From Amyelois transitella (Eukaryota; Arthropoda; Insecta; Lepidoptera; Pyralidae): a stretch of DNA of 64,000 bases. A program made the position numbers and the translations under genes. The notes beneath the pieces were generated by a model. That model made no database searches and was not told the DNA's origin. It worked only from the letters and a program-made list of their open reading frames with translations. Location of the stretch: NCBI RefSeq assembly GCF_032362555.1, contig NC_083513.1, positions 2,418,001-2,482,000 on the forward strand. The letters run 5' to 3'. Positions 21,814-32,927 of this stretch are shown here, in pieces (position 1 is the first letter of the stretch; every line of letters starts with the position of its first letter).

Positions 21814-24148
21814 TGTTTCATAAAATTCAATAAGCTGGTCTTATGTTTAAAGAAATGTTTCAAATGTGACCATTGGGTCAAATTGATAACTTGAGCACAC
21901 CGTTCGCCATTAAACTGGTGGTCCAATACCTCAAAAAGTTGAAACCAGATGGGACTTCCTAGGACAGATTTATATGTCGCAAGTTAGTAAGGAATAATTC
22001 AGAAAAAAGTAAAAAAATGGGGATGGAGGTGGACTTAAAATAAGAGAGCAAGATACATTTGTTATGTTACCGGTTAGGTGGTGGCGTTAGGCGTTTAGAA
22101 ATCATTGCTGCATTTCTTTGCATCGTTTATACGCACAAATTCTGATCAGTTTCCTAAAGTTTTTGCGTTGTTTTTATTTTGAAAAAAAAAAAATAGATAA
22201 AGGTAAGATTTGAAACGGACCGCGTGCGCTGTGTGAGAAATGAACTACGTAAATGAAAGTGTTCGTGATTGTAAAGTATATTACAATAAATCGCTTCTGA
22301 TCAATCTAGTCATTCGAGTCAGTTTTACTGAAGAGTTTTCTGAATTTTCTACACCTGAAAGAATAAATTCTTCATGTTTTGGTACTGTAGGTTTAAAAGG
22401 TATAGTACAAAATTAACGTTGTAATTCGATGAAGTGGATAGTGTCATTGTTACCAAAATTTAATTATTAATTTGATTTATAATGCTTGCTGACGAATATT
22501 TTTTGCAATAAAATGATACTGAAAACTTATTTTATTCACAAATCGAATTCTACGAAATTTAGTCAAAATGATTGTTCCACCTTCTTTGTTTACAAGTTCT
22601 AAAAATTTTCTATAATATCTTAATCTTAAGTTTGTATATACATACATAGTCTTTGACGTAAGATGCTTTTTGGTCATTTATTTTTGGTTGTGATAGTATT
22701 CTATTGATAATTTAAAGACTGGACTTATACTCATATCATATTACTTATTTATTGTTATTTTATTTAAGTAGAAACTTTATTATTTAACAAAAAAACAAAA
22801 AAAAAATCAGGCATTCGTACCTACGATCTCTTTAGCACCTTAAGATTTTCACTTACTGTATAGATAAGGAAACTCGTCATTGAAATATTTAAGTATTTTA
22901 TACTAAACTGGTTAAAATTTATAACATAATTATTTACAGTTCTGTAAAAACTAAATATTTTAATGAGTACTTATTTTTACAAGTCATCAAAATTTTCGGC
23001 AAGAATTTTATTCTAACTAATTTATAATTGTTTGCTGAAAATTTTGATGACTTGTGAAAATTAGTAATGCCTACAATAAATTAGTAAATTTGTAATGAAA
23101 ATAAATTAGTTAGTACTACGTAATTATGGAAACTAAACTTTTCTTTGTGAGTTGCGCCGCATTGAAACGACTCTGGTTGTTTATTGTTCAGGTTCTGTTA
23201 AATAAATAGTCCCATCAATCATCAAGTTTTGTAAAAGATTTTGATTTCTTTTTTAGTTTTAAGAAAGAAAGAAACATAGACCATATTGTAACTATTTTTG
23301 CAGAGTCGGGGTAGGTTTCCTTGTTTTACCATGTGATTAATTCCCCCATATATTAACTAGTCCTGGATCGGGCGCATAGCGTGCTTCATATGGGATGCAC
23401 ATGTTGCAATAATTGGTGGTATGATTACAGTTAAGGACATAGTTTGCTAAGATTCAATAAAGTAGATAATTCTTGTATTCTCAATAATTATTGGAATATG
23501 GTTTTACTGTACCCGAAATTTGAGTTGATCTAACATGCAATAGTTTTCAGTAGGTATGTGCACGTGCACTAAGTACAATTTTTATTTTTTCATCTCTAGT
23601 TCAACATGAAAGAGATTTCGTTTGCGATCCGCCCATTGTACCTACTTGTATTATTATTTAGATTATTATGATTTTTTTTTGTAGCGCAATAAGTATTTTA
23701 ACTTATTTACGCTTAGGTCAACTAATATCGGGTCCTTAATGTATTTTGTGATAGGACGAAATATTAACGCAATAATGCACATTGAAGCTGTGAATATACC
23801 TACATCTATTGTAAATGTAGTTTTATTCGTAAATGCTGTGAGTATGTGAAAATAAATGGTAGCTTTTTGATTTTTGAATAAAAGTGACCATCATTTGTTT
23901 TGTCTTTTTTATTAACCAATCAGAAACGTCATGGTTAACATAGACTAGAAGCCTCGGAGCTATGAATTAATCAGATTTGATTGAGCCAGGAGCAAGTTCT
24001 CCGTAAAGTTTAATAAATCGACTGAAAACGAGTCGTGTGACAAATTCCTAATAAAAAAGAATCTTTTATCCCAGTACTTACCTTTTATATGGAGATACTT
24101 AGCCTATCCCTTAGAGACATTTTGAATTATTTTATTCCTCATTTTCAG
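21814..24148. other. long intron before the nuclear-receptor exons
   Basis: 2.3 kb with no zinc-finger frame on either strand. It holds the hairpin listed at 22976-23060 and otherwise AT-rich unique-looking sequence. Ends in CTCATTTTCAG. Confidence 0.4.
22976..23060. repeat. inverted repeat, hairpin-forming
   Basis: The arm tttttacaagtcatcaaaat with ttcggcaa after it is matched in reverse complement by ttgctgaaaattttgatgac plus ttgtgaaaa, around a ~30-bp loop. It may be a small MITE or a structured RNA element; no gene is associated. Confidence 0.7.
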
Positions 24149-24426
24149 AACAGCAATATAATGTTAAATTATGTCCTATTTGTGGAGACCCAGTCAATGG
24201 GATGCATTACGGTATTCGCTCATGTGAATCTTGCAGGCTGTTCTTTCAAAGGACCATCAACAAGAGTAGAAGTTACGTGTGCAATAGCGACGGGCACTGC
24301 GTTTTGAACCGTGTTACCAGGACACTATGTCCAGCGTGTAGATTTGATCATTGTATACTAGCAGGGATGTCGCCATCTTTAGTGCGTTCGAATAGGCGCG
24401 GTAGAAGATCAAGAAATGTTCCATAA
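24149..24426 (+). CDS. nuclear-receptor-type C4 DNA-binding domain exon 1
   Basis: Phase-1 exon after CTCATTTTCAG|AA, about 92 residues. It contains all eight zinc Cys at canonical nuclear-receptor spacing. Finger 1 is CPIC, 13 residues, CESC; finger 2 is Cys-x5-Cys-x9-Cys-x2-Cys (VCNSDGHC ... LCPAC). Also present are HYGIRSCESCRLFFQRT (P-box ESCRL) and CRFDHCILAGM. After Met-Gly the basic stretch VRSNRRGRRSRNVP resembles the A-box of FTZ-F1 (NR5) receptors, which helps half-site DNA binding. No ligand-binding domain follows; a stop comes directly. If spliced like its neighbours it would give a BTB protein with a receptor-type DNA-binding tail. Homology to receptors is clear; membership in this gene is inferred from phase and position. 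Confidence 0.85.
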
Positions 24427-24583
24427 TTTTTTTTTTTTTAATTTTGGTTTACCCTACGTCTTGCCTATCTACCTTACGTACTAAACCTACTTTATTTGAA
24501 GTAGTTTTCTACCATAAATTGCCCGATTTATGATTTCATGTTAAAAATAAGCGTGTCTAAATAACTTTTTTTTTATTTTACAG

Positions 24584-24678
24584 TACGCAATATCAAAAAA
24601 GGAAGGAAAAAACTCGTTTGTGAGTATACTTACATAATAAATAACGTTGGTTCAGAAAAATATGATTCAAAATCATGA
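24584..24678 (+). pseudogene. decayed FLYWCH exon remnant
   Basis: After a good acceptor (TTTTATTTTACAG|TA) a phase-1 frame reads RNIKKGRKKLVCEYTYIINN, which looks like the front half of a FLYWCH domain (basic G-K-x-L then Y-T-Y). It then loses the motif and stops after about 31 codons, with no Cys pair or His pair. It lies between the two nuclear-receptor-type exons. The match is short, so this is tentative. Confidence 0.4.
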
Positions 24679-24887
24679 ATTGATTAAAATAAAGCATGTT
24701 TAATATTGATAAAAAGATGATATTTATTTGTTATTTTTTATTTTTATTGTGATTTTGATGGCGCACGTTGCGGGATCACAGTTTTATTTATATGTACTTA
24801 TATATTTTGTGCGTAGATTCGATTCTTGTTTGACAAAACGTTACGTTTTTATTGATTAAAAATAATGATTCTTATTGTATTTTTCAG

Positions 24888-25138
24888 CTTCAAATTGTCC
24901 AATCTGCGGTGATGAGGTGAGCGGCTACCACTACGGGGTTAAAACTTGCGAATCATGTAAAGGATTCTTCAAACGGACTTTTCAAGGGAACATGTTTGAA
25001 AACTATCGGTGTAAGAGAGGCGATGGTAAATGTAGAATTTCGATGAGCAACAGGACCTCCTGTCGACTTTGTAGATACAACAAGTGCTTGTTTGTTGGCA
25101 TGCTGCCTGTCTTTAAACAGGACGCCTTATATCTCTAA
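24888..25138 (+). CDS. nuclear-receptor-type C4 DNA-binding domain exon 2
   Basis: Phase-1 exon after TATTTTTCAG|CT, about 83 residues. Finger 1 is [20 protein letters not shown] (CPIC, 13 residues, CESC) followed by CKGFFKRT; the P-box ESCKG is that of FTZ-F1. Finger 2 has an unusual Cys-x6-Cys (CKRGDGKC) and a 17-residue link between fingers, 2 longer than usual. [14 protein letters not shown] closes the domain. The last 11 residues before the stop are encoded by a MITE (see 25099-25383), so the A-box-like basic tail of the sister exon is missing. DNA binding may therefore be weakened. Confidence 0.83.
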
Positions 25139-25383
25139 AATAAGGATTTTAAGGAAATAAGGATTTATTTTAGAGATATAAGGCGTCCTGAGGGGTAAGT
25201 GCGATTTTTACTCGATCAAACGCGTCGTAAATAAAGGCGAATTTGTATGTGATTTGATCAGCGCCATCTAGTGGTAACGCGATGGCACTAATGCAATTCC
25301 ATACAAATTCGTGATTACTTGCTCGACGGGTTTGGTCGAGTAAAACCCGCATTAACCCCTCTGTTTAAAAACAGGCAGCATAT
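25099..25383. mobile_element. nested palindromic MITE at exon end
   Basis: Outer inverted ends: catgctgcctgt-tttaaacag at 25099-25120 and the complement at 25361-25383. Inside them is a perfect hairpin (aggacgccttatatctctaa and continuation, 25119-25143 against 25165-25189). A second MITE follows at 25191-25360, starting aggggtaagtgcg and ending in acccct, of the family also found at 17157. The left end begins within the Gly codon of the exon's GM motif and supplies the stop. Confidence 0.8.
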
Positions 25384-26420
25384 GTGTAACTCCCCCCGAA
25401 AAAGTCCAGTTATCTGACTGACTAATAGTAATCTGAGTTACATTTGTTTGAGTGCTAACCGATGCACATGGGGTGAAGGAAAACATCCATCGTGAGGAAA
25501 CCTGCAGATTCAGGTTCCTGGATAGTGTCTCCATGATCCGATAAGGTTTCTCCTGCAAATATTGCGGAGGTCAGACTGTTGTCGCTCCGTATTAAACCTT
25601 GACTTTGCCATCTAGGATGGTGGCAGGACCCTGGGCTCCCCTCTGTGATGCAAAGTCAAGTAATATTCGAACATTGAGACGAATGTAGTCATCCAGTAAT
25701 GTCTCTGCGATTATTTTCTTAATCACATTGTTAATTGTAGTATGTTCAGTACATACGAAGAGGCTATGCTTTATTTTCTCTCTTGTTCTATCTCTTCGGT
25801 TCTGTTAGATTCTATGATAGATTAATCAGACCCGTACTTACATATGTATTCATGTTTTTTTTTTATAATTCATGTAGACAGATTCTTGAATAATAAAAAT
25901 AATAGGAAGTATATATACCTCTGATTGGTATCAGTTAAATCTGTTAATTATTATTATTATTAAAAAGGATATGAAAGAAAAATATTTGTAATTTCGAAGA
26001 TATATATTATTTAAATTTTTTTTGGATACACTATTAATAATTAAGGTAGGTACTTAAGCAACAAGTTTTATATATAAGTAATTTTTATACTTAGATTATT
26101 AGAAATTTCTATGAATATTATGAATTAGAGAGAATGTAATAAAATTTTATAATAAGTTTATATGAGTATAATAAATATCATGGTTACGGTTTACTGGTTT
26201 TTATTTCCTTTGCACACTCCCACTTATATGACGTTTTCAGACATTACTTAATTCTTTTATGAATGACGTACATGTGATGCAGGTGATGCAAAACAACGTG
26301 AAACTATTTCCGCACTCAGCATCATTGATAAGGCTTATCTCTTCGTTCCTTCTTCCCCTCGAAGCCACGTTTAGCTGTAGCTTAATGATATAATTAATCT
26401 TCAAAGAGAGGTTGTTAGTC
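25384..26420. other. intron with SINE fragment
   Basis: Bases 25430-25690 contain the body of the tRNA-derived SINE (gtgctaaccgatgc, ggaaaacatc-atcgtgagg, cctgcagattcaggttcctg). Bases 25840-26200 are very AT-rich. No zinc-finger frame. Confidence 0.5.
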
Positions 26421-26424
26421 CGTC

Positions 26425-26490
26425 ATTGGGATTCTTCTTTTAGGGGACGGGCTAGACACCTGTCACTTTATATGATTCTCAATTCTATCA
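26425..26490 (+). mobile_element. repeat A, left half, split by LINE
   Basis: Reads attcttcttttaggggacgg then gctagacacctgtcac to caattctatcat. The repeat resumes at about 27887 (taagccaaacagttgaacgtgg), exactly where the consensus continues. Confidence 0.75.
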
Positions 26491-27886
26491 TGTATCATAT
26501 TTGACCGACAAGGTGGATAGGGGGACGCAGGTAGATGCTATATACACTGACTTTAGTAGCGCCTTTGATAAAGTTAGTCACTCTCTTCTGCTTGATAAAC
26601 TATTAGCATATGGCGTATGTGGCTCGTTTCATGAGTGGTTGGCTTCATATCTGCAGGCTAGGAAGTCGACAGTGGCAACAAACGGTTACTCCTCAAAGCC
26701 ATATGTCGCAACATCAGGCGTGCCCCAGGGTTCGCATCTCGGTCCGGTCTTGTTTCTAGTATTCATGAACGACATTGTTGATTGTATAAAACATAGTGAA
26801 TACTCACTATTTGCCGACGATATGAAAATATATAAAACTATATCTACTATGCAAGATGTGCAGGAGCTTCAGTATGACTTGGATCGTGTTAGTGACTGGT
26901 GTTTAAAAAATAGTATGACTATAAATCCCAGTAAATGTTTTCATATTAAGTTTACCAGAAATAAAAATAAGCTAAGTTCCTCGTATGCAGTCAACAATGT
27001 TATGTTGGGGGAGGTGAAGCAAATCCGCGACTTGGGTGTGACTCTGGATAGTAAGCTGAGTTTCATACCTCATTATGATGCCATTGTCACAAAGTCCTTC
27101 CAGATGCTCGGGTTCATTAAACGCAACACTAAAGATTTTAAAAACGTAAATACTCTAATTGTTCTTTTTAATGCACTAGTTCGCAGCCACCTGGAATTTG
27201 CGAGTGTGGTTTGGAATCCATTTTATAAAAAACATAGCGACAGCATTGAGCGTATTCAAAGGGCATTTACCCGTCAGCTAGCATTTAGAACCCCTAACTT
27301 TAGTTACAGAAACGATTATAGCCAGCGACTATCTAAATTTGAGTTGTTTTCTCTTGATAAGCGACGCCAGATTTTGGATTTAATATATTTATTTAAGTTA
27401 ACTAATGGCATAGTCGACTGTCAAAATGGCACGGTTAGGCTTAAGTACACGGTTCCTAGGCCAAACTGTCGGAGAAAACTATTTAAGACCTTCGTTGTAC
27501 CTATATCGCGTACTAACCTCGGAAGAAGTGCGCCCTTACCGCGAATGCTTACTGCCTATAATAAGTTAAACGAAAAGTGTGACTTAGATATTCACCATGA
27601 TTCCCTTTCGAAACTCAAAAGTAAATTAAATCAGTTATTTAATCAACTGTAAATAATTCATATTAAATAAAAAAAAAATAAATAAACAAAAAATGTAAAT
27701 GAAACTATGTAAATTATTATATTATGTATATTATGTATGAACTGTATTTCTACTACTACTTTTATTGGTAAATGCTGTGTTCACCTTTAATTGGGTTGCA
27801 TGCTAGATTAAGTACTTTTGAATGTATCATATAAATGTAAACATGTATCCTGTTGGTGTACCTTAAATAAATAAATAAAATAAAAT
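26491..27886 (+). mobile_element. 5'-truncated LINE with reverse-transcriptase frame
   Basis: An open frame (26501-27652, 383 codons) holds the later part of a non-LTR reverse transcriptase: DFSSAFDKVSH, SGVPQGSHLGPVLF, the catalytic FADD motif (LFADDMKIY), and GVTLDSKLSF followed by the thumb region. The endonuclease and the first RT blocks are missing, so it is a dead-on-arrival copy, though the remaining frame is open. It ends in an AT-rich tail with aaataaataaataaaataaaa. The type is like Jockey/CR1-related elements; I cannot be more exact. It sits inside a repeat A copy. Confidence 0.85.
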
Positions 27887-27990
27887 CAGTAAGCCAAACA
27901 GTTGAACGTGGCCTATCAGTATTTTCAAGACTGTCGGCTCTGTCTACCCCGCAAGGGTGAACGTGATTATATGTTTGTATGTATGTAACC
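27887..27990 (+). mobile_element. repeat A, right half, split by LINE
   Basis: Reads taagccaaacagttgaacgtgg, tttcaagactgtcggctctgtc and ends in tatgtttgtatgtatg. It completes the copy begun at 26425. Confidence 0.75.
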
Positions 27991-28165
27991 CGTCATCTAA
28001 AAGAAGATTCCCTAATTTTTAAATCCCTTTTCTCGATTGACGTTTACAATATGCTCGGGAAGGTAAGAAACTGGCACACACTGTTTTTTCTTCGCTAACA
28101 GACACGGTAATTCGGTTTATAATTTAGATTAAGCTTGATTATGAACATGTTATTTTTTTTTACAG

Positions 28166-28401
28166 AATCTCTCATACCTCGGTACAGCTGGTCGCGTCTC
28201 GGTAACGCCATTATAATCCTGGGGGAGCATCGTTTTAAGAAACGCTCTAAGCATATAAATCAGAAGAAAGAAATACATTGGGTTTGCAATAAGAGTGATA
28301 AAGGGTGTAAAGCGAAATTGACGACTTTGAACGATGCTATAGTTAAAATGTTTAATGAACACGACCATGATGGGTCGAGGAAGAACAGATCTAACTTATA
28401 G
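28166..28401 (+). CDS. mod(mdg4): FLYWCH alternative 3' exon 15
   Basis: FLYWCH exon after TTTTTTTTACAG|AA, phase 1. Core: IIILGEHRFKKRSKHINQKK, HWVCNKSDKGC (C-x6-C), and EHDHDG for the His pair. The tail SRKNRSNL is short and basic. The LTTLNDAIV segment matches the minus-strand exon at 41713 (YTLNDVIV), placing it in the subgroup around the strand switch. Confidence 0.88.
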
Positions 28402-29131
28402 CGTTCACTGTAAACATTATATAAGTATGTTACATATTAATTTAGAATTATAAATATGCCTTGAAGCTGAGAAGGGTACCTTTTCTGTACATACATAGTT
28501 TAATCCACGGTAATAGAAAATTTATTGGGATGAAAAATACTCTCCGTTCTTTAAGCCCTTTTCGGTTCCAAATACATGTCTTTACCTCTTGCGTCGTAGA
28601 CAGGGTCAATAGTCTCGAAAAGATTGAAGAAGAAGGCCACGTCCAGGTGAATGGTTTAATGATGAAAATAAAGTTCGCATTTTTTTAACATAATTCTTTT
28701 TCCTCATATTGTTTGACTTAACATTGTGCGAACTTGAATTTAAGACATACAGACTAATGGGACCCCCTTTAAATTTATTTGTGCAAAATATTGGCGAACT
28801 TTAGTTAATCATGTACTTAGCCCGTGAATGGGTGACAATATGTGAACAAATATTTTGAACGGTTGAATGGAATAGTTGAGTGTGGGTTATACATAATAAA
28901 ATAAAACAAAAGTGACTACATATTTTTATTACTTAATATATACATACATATTTTTATTACTTAATAATATAAAAGTGACTACATATTCTTTTCTTAGAAC
29001 AAATCAAAAGTCCGAATGACTGCGTATTTTTAAAAATTAAATACAAAATAATCTTACGATATTGATTTTAATCAAATCAATACATTTTTTGTATTTATTT
29101 ATTACCTTTATAAAACATTGGAAATAAATAT
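28402..29131. other. intron, worn repeat
   Basis: Bases 28572-28665 are a degenerate minus copy of repeat A. The rest is AT-rich with no coding signal. Confidence 0.4.
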
Positions 29132-29385
29132 ATACATACATATGGTCACGTCTCTATCCCTTGTGGGGTAGACAAAGCCAACAGTCTTGAAAAGACTGAT
29201 ATGACACGTTCAGCTATTTGCCGTAATGATAGAATTGAGATTCAAATAGTGACAAGTTACTAGCCCATCGCCTAAAAAAGAATCCCAAGTTTGTAAGCCT
29301 ATCCCTTAGTCGCCTTTTACGAAATCCATGGGAAAGAGATGGAGTGGTCTTATTCTTTTTTGTATTGGTGCCGTGTGGTTACACG
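29132..29385 (-). mobile_element. repeat A, near full length
   Basis: Minus copy starting atacatatggtcacgtctcta with the (TATG)n tail on its left. It includes gccaacagtcttgaaaagac, gactagcccatcgcc-like text, and ends ggtgccgtgtggttacacggc. Confidence 0.8.
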
Positions 29386-31268
29386 GCTATATTGGAAATC
29401 TTTGTCATGTTAGGAACGCCCGCAATGCTAAGCGTGCGGCATTCCTTGTTCTGTGGAATATTCAGTATAACACCCTATACATTACATTTATAAGTGCCTC
29501 TAATGTTTATAACTTTAATTAGAACTAAAATTACATTGTTGTTTATGCTTGCGTAAGCTCATTGTTAAATTACAATTAATGAACTGTTGGTTGTAAAAAA
29601 ATGACTTGTTCGTACTAAATTTTTGTGGTGAAAGTTTCTAAATGTATTGTTATGTGGTATATTTTTCATCATGACACATTATTATTATATTTAAGTTTAT
29701 GTGTATACCATAGTAAAATATTAGTGACTAGAATACGAAATGTTTTTCATAAGAAATCATCTAGACAATAAGATTTGATAAGGAACCACCAGGAACCCTT
29801 TTTGCATACAATCTGGTATTTTCTGACTTTCACTTATAAAAATAAAAAAAGAGCTAACAGAATGCGGTTATTTATTCTACGTAGAAAAAATATGTAATGT
29901 CCAAGTAAATAATAAATTTTTGTATGGAAAATCGATTGCTGGTGCTTCCGCTAAAATTTGTACATTTGTAAAAAACACAATATTTGTATAAAATATTTAT
30001 TCCATTTTGTGGAAATCGAAACATTCCAGAAAAACGTACAATTTTATACGTACCATTGTATATACCAAAGTTGTATAGAATTTGCTTAATTTACCAATAA
30101 TTATTGCTTACTTATTATTATTGTTATTTATGATGTTAAAATTTTGGTTTAATTAAAAAATTTGTTTGTGACCTATTTAGTGCAAACCAATTGAAATTCA
30201 TACTTACTTATAGTTTTACTAGTTTTCACCCGTGGCTGCGCCTGCGTCAAAAGTTCCCATTTCCTTCTCCGTACAACTGTATGTATGCAAAATTTTATGG
30301 AGATCGGTTCAGTGGTTTTAACGTTAAAGATACACTTTCACATTAAAAGATAGACAGATAGACAATGTGACAGTTTCTCCAGTTGTCGGAGCCGCTGAAA
30401 TTTTTGCCGTCGATTTTGATAACATTTTTGTACGAATTTAATATAAGTAGTGAAAATCACAGTACATATCCGGAACTAACCTATGTATATCTAATTTATT
30501 CGGTTTGACCCTAGCGTAGCGTTATACTTAAAACATGTTTCGTGTTATTAATAAGAATAAATGTGTAACAACAATTTGTGATGTTATCAATAAATGTTAA
30601 ATGCATTGAAATAATTTGTTGACTTTCATTTACTGCATTCTCCGTTTTCAAGTACCTACTATTAAAGTACCTAGAATTTTTATCTAAAAATACAATTTCT
30701 AAATAATTGTATAGGTACTCATATACTTACTGGTATCACGTCAATATTCCTTACTGGGAAGTTACAGCTAATAGTTACAAAAATCGAAGGGCCACGTGAC
30801 CTATTAGGGAAACTTAATGATTAATTTGAGATTCAGTGAAAGTGACATATTTCTAGCCAATCTTCTAAAAAAGAAGTATCTTAGTCTTTCGATTTTCTTT
30901 AAATCTTACTTAAGCAAGACATCTAGACCTTCGAAATATTAATCTTTTCATTAAGGGAGCATTAGCGCCATCTATTGGTGAGTAACTAGTAATCTAGGGA
31001 GTGGCGCTTGTTGGTTTATTTATTTTACAGCTCCTGTAAACAAGCGACCCGCTCGAACTTCAAACAGGTAGAAATAATAGATATAAGCCTTCTTTAGGAA
31101 ACCCTCTTTCCAATATTTTAAACAGGAACGAAATCCGTCCACAACTTTTCAAGGTTAGCGCATACATACAGACAGAGAAAAGAGTAGTCTAAACTAAGAA
31201 TAAAACATTGAAATACCATTTTAATTCTTAAAACTAAATTGTAATGCTGGTTTTTTTTTGTTCAACAG
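29386..31268. other. long intron with LINE-tail-like sequence
   Basis: Bases 30225-30370 (cacccgtggctgcgcctgcg, tggagatcggttcagtggtttt) look like the 3' part of a LINE. Bases 30960-31090 carry gcgccatctattggtgag, a phrase common in insect repeats. No FLYWCH frame. Ends in a T-run and TTCAACAG. Confidence 0.4.
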
Positions 31269-31423
31269 TGGCAATTTCTGATGGTGTTAATGGACACTTC
31301 CCTGAAAAGCTGCCGCGCCAACTGCGGTGTGTGGAATGTCATAAGAAAGCTCGATGGCAGTGTAAAAAATGTTCAAAAACGTTGTGTATACATAAATGTT
31401 GTTTTGAGAAATATCATACCTGA
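31269..31423 (+). CDS. piggyBac-type Cys-rich domain exon
   Basis: Short exon (about 52 residues, no start codon) after TTTTTTTTTGTTCAACAG|TG, phase 1. The peptide reads EKLPRQLRCVECHKKARWQC, then CKKCSKTLC, then a final CCFEKYHT-stop. The order Cys-x2-Cys, Cys-x2-Cys, Cys-x3-Cys-Cys-Phe and a final YHT matches the C-terminal zinc-binding domain of piggyBac transposases. No transposase catalytic sequence is next to it. With clean acceptor, shared phase and intact ligands it looks like a captured domain used as an alternative tail. It may instead be a lone transposon remnant that by chance kept its frame. Confidence 0.75.
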
Positions 31424-32036
31424 AACGGAAGCCATTTTGACGTAGTATATTATAAGTGAGTATGAATTTTTTAACACCGAAAAATGTGGTTTTGACTAAT
31501 GGACCGTTCAGGTATTGATGGAAAAGAGTCTGATCATTTAGGAGAGGTCGATGACTTTGTTGTACTATAAATCATACATAAACAAAATGACGAGAGAGAG
31601 AGAGAGAGAGAGATGAAAGTAATTATGTTTTATAATTTAAAAATAAAATAAGTTATTAAATTATAAATCAAATAAATAATTAAAATCAAGATTGTAGAAA
31701 ACTAATAAAAATATATTACACAAGGAAATTATCATTTGATTTGTACGATCGTCTTGGTTTTCCTTTTCTCATAAAGTGTGCTTTTCGGCACTTAAGAATA
31801 GGACCAGTCCATTCCTTTCCCATGGATGTCGTAAAAAGTGACTAGGGGGAATAGGCACCTTCATCTAGGGAAAACGGTGTTCGCTTCGTGTAAAAATCTG
31901 ACTAATCCAAATTAGGACCATTGTCTGAAAACGCACTCCGGGATCCCTTCCAGAGATGCGAGGATATAACCGAGACTGACGCCAGAAGATAAGTCTTGGT
32001 CTCTCCCGTCCGATTCAGAAGTAATTATATCAATAT
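31424..32036. other. spacer with repeat A scrap and GA microsatellite
   Basis: A (GA)n run lies at about 31593-31613. Bases 31770-31855 are a partial plus copy of repeat A (catggatgtcgtaaaaagtgac). No coding frame. Confidence 0.5.
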
Positions 32037-32230
32037 CTAATGATTATGGCCATGTTTAGTTGACATCAAGTCATCGTTGAAGGTGACAGCTGTCATGCAA
32101 CATCCGAGGTGCTGTTTGCTACAACGCCATCTCTTGGTCGGCGCGGCAGGGCTGCTTCTCAGAGTAAACTTGTGTCCGTCTAGGATCAGGTTGATGTAAC
32201 CCTTTGAACTTCTGATTATGGAGGCGCGAC
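32037..32230 (-). CDS. mod(mdg4): FLYWCH alternative 3' exon 17 (minus; no start codon)
   Basis: Leftmost minus-strand exon. On the complement it follows ATTTACCAG|GT in phase 1 and runs 65 residues. Core: LILDGHKFTLRSSPAAPTKR, RWRCSKQHLGCC (C-x6-C), then KHGHNH-stop. The chain ends at the second ligand His pair with no tail. It reads through without stops but has no ATG near its beginning. TFNDDLM links it to the subgroup of exon 16 and the 36-43k exons. Confidence 0.87.
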
Positions 32231-32927
32231 CTGGTAAATAATGGAAAAAATATTAAATACACATTGATGATCTTTATATGCCACTAGCTTTTGCACGAGG
32301 CTACGCTCCCGTGGGAAATTAGTTATTCATTAAATTAGAAATTAGGCTGTCACTCCATAAGGTCTATTTCATATCTGTGTCTTAGTTAAAAATCTCAGTT
32401 TAGTCCAAAGGTTCGACTGGCAGAGAATGCCTTGTGGCATTATGTCCACCTGTTGTACATTTAACGTGCATTAAGTTTAATAAATAATAAATAAAAATAT
32501 TTTTTGTTCAAGTTCTTTTTTATTAAACTATGTAGTTACAATGATGCATGAGATATACATTATCATTCAACCTACATTTGTACAAGAAACCATTTATATA
32601 TACGATCACGTCGACATCTCTTGCGGGGTAGACAGAGCTAACAGTCTTGAAAAGACTGATAGGCCACGTTTAGCTGTTTGGCTTAATGATAGAATTGAGA
32701 GAAAAAAAACATTCTGAGGAAAAAATTAATCTATTATAGTCACTGAACCAAATAAACAAAATGATAGTGTTGAACACTAAATATAACTAACAACGAAATA
32801 CTTCCTTATATTTTGTAGTTAAATAATAAATGATTTTTTAAATTTGCCGGGTTTTTGTTACGCCACGACACGCTTCAGGACTCGCTAGACAGACTTTACT
32901 ACTACTAAATTCTCAAATCGCAAGACG
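32231..32927. other. spacer with repeat A copy
   Basis: Bases 32600-32702 are a partial minus copy of repeat A (acgtcgacatctcttgcggg, acagtcttgaaaagactgat). Bases 32283-32325 carry cttttgcacgaggctacgct, a dispersed repeat scrap. Confidence 0.5.

Noticed and set aside
26501..27652. Long reverse-transcriptase frame as a host gene
   Set aside because: Truncated LINE lacking the 5' domains, inserted in a repeat and ending in an AT-rich tail.
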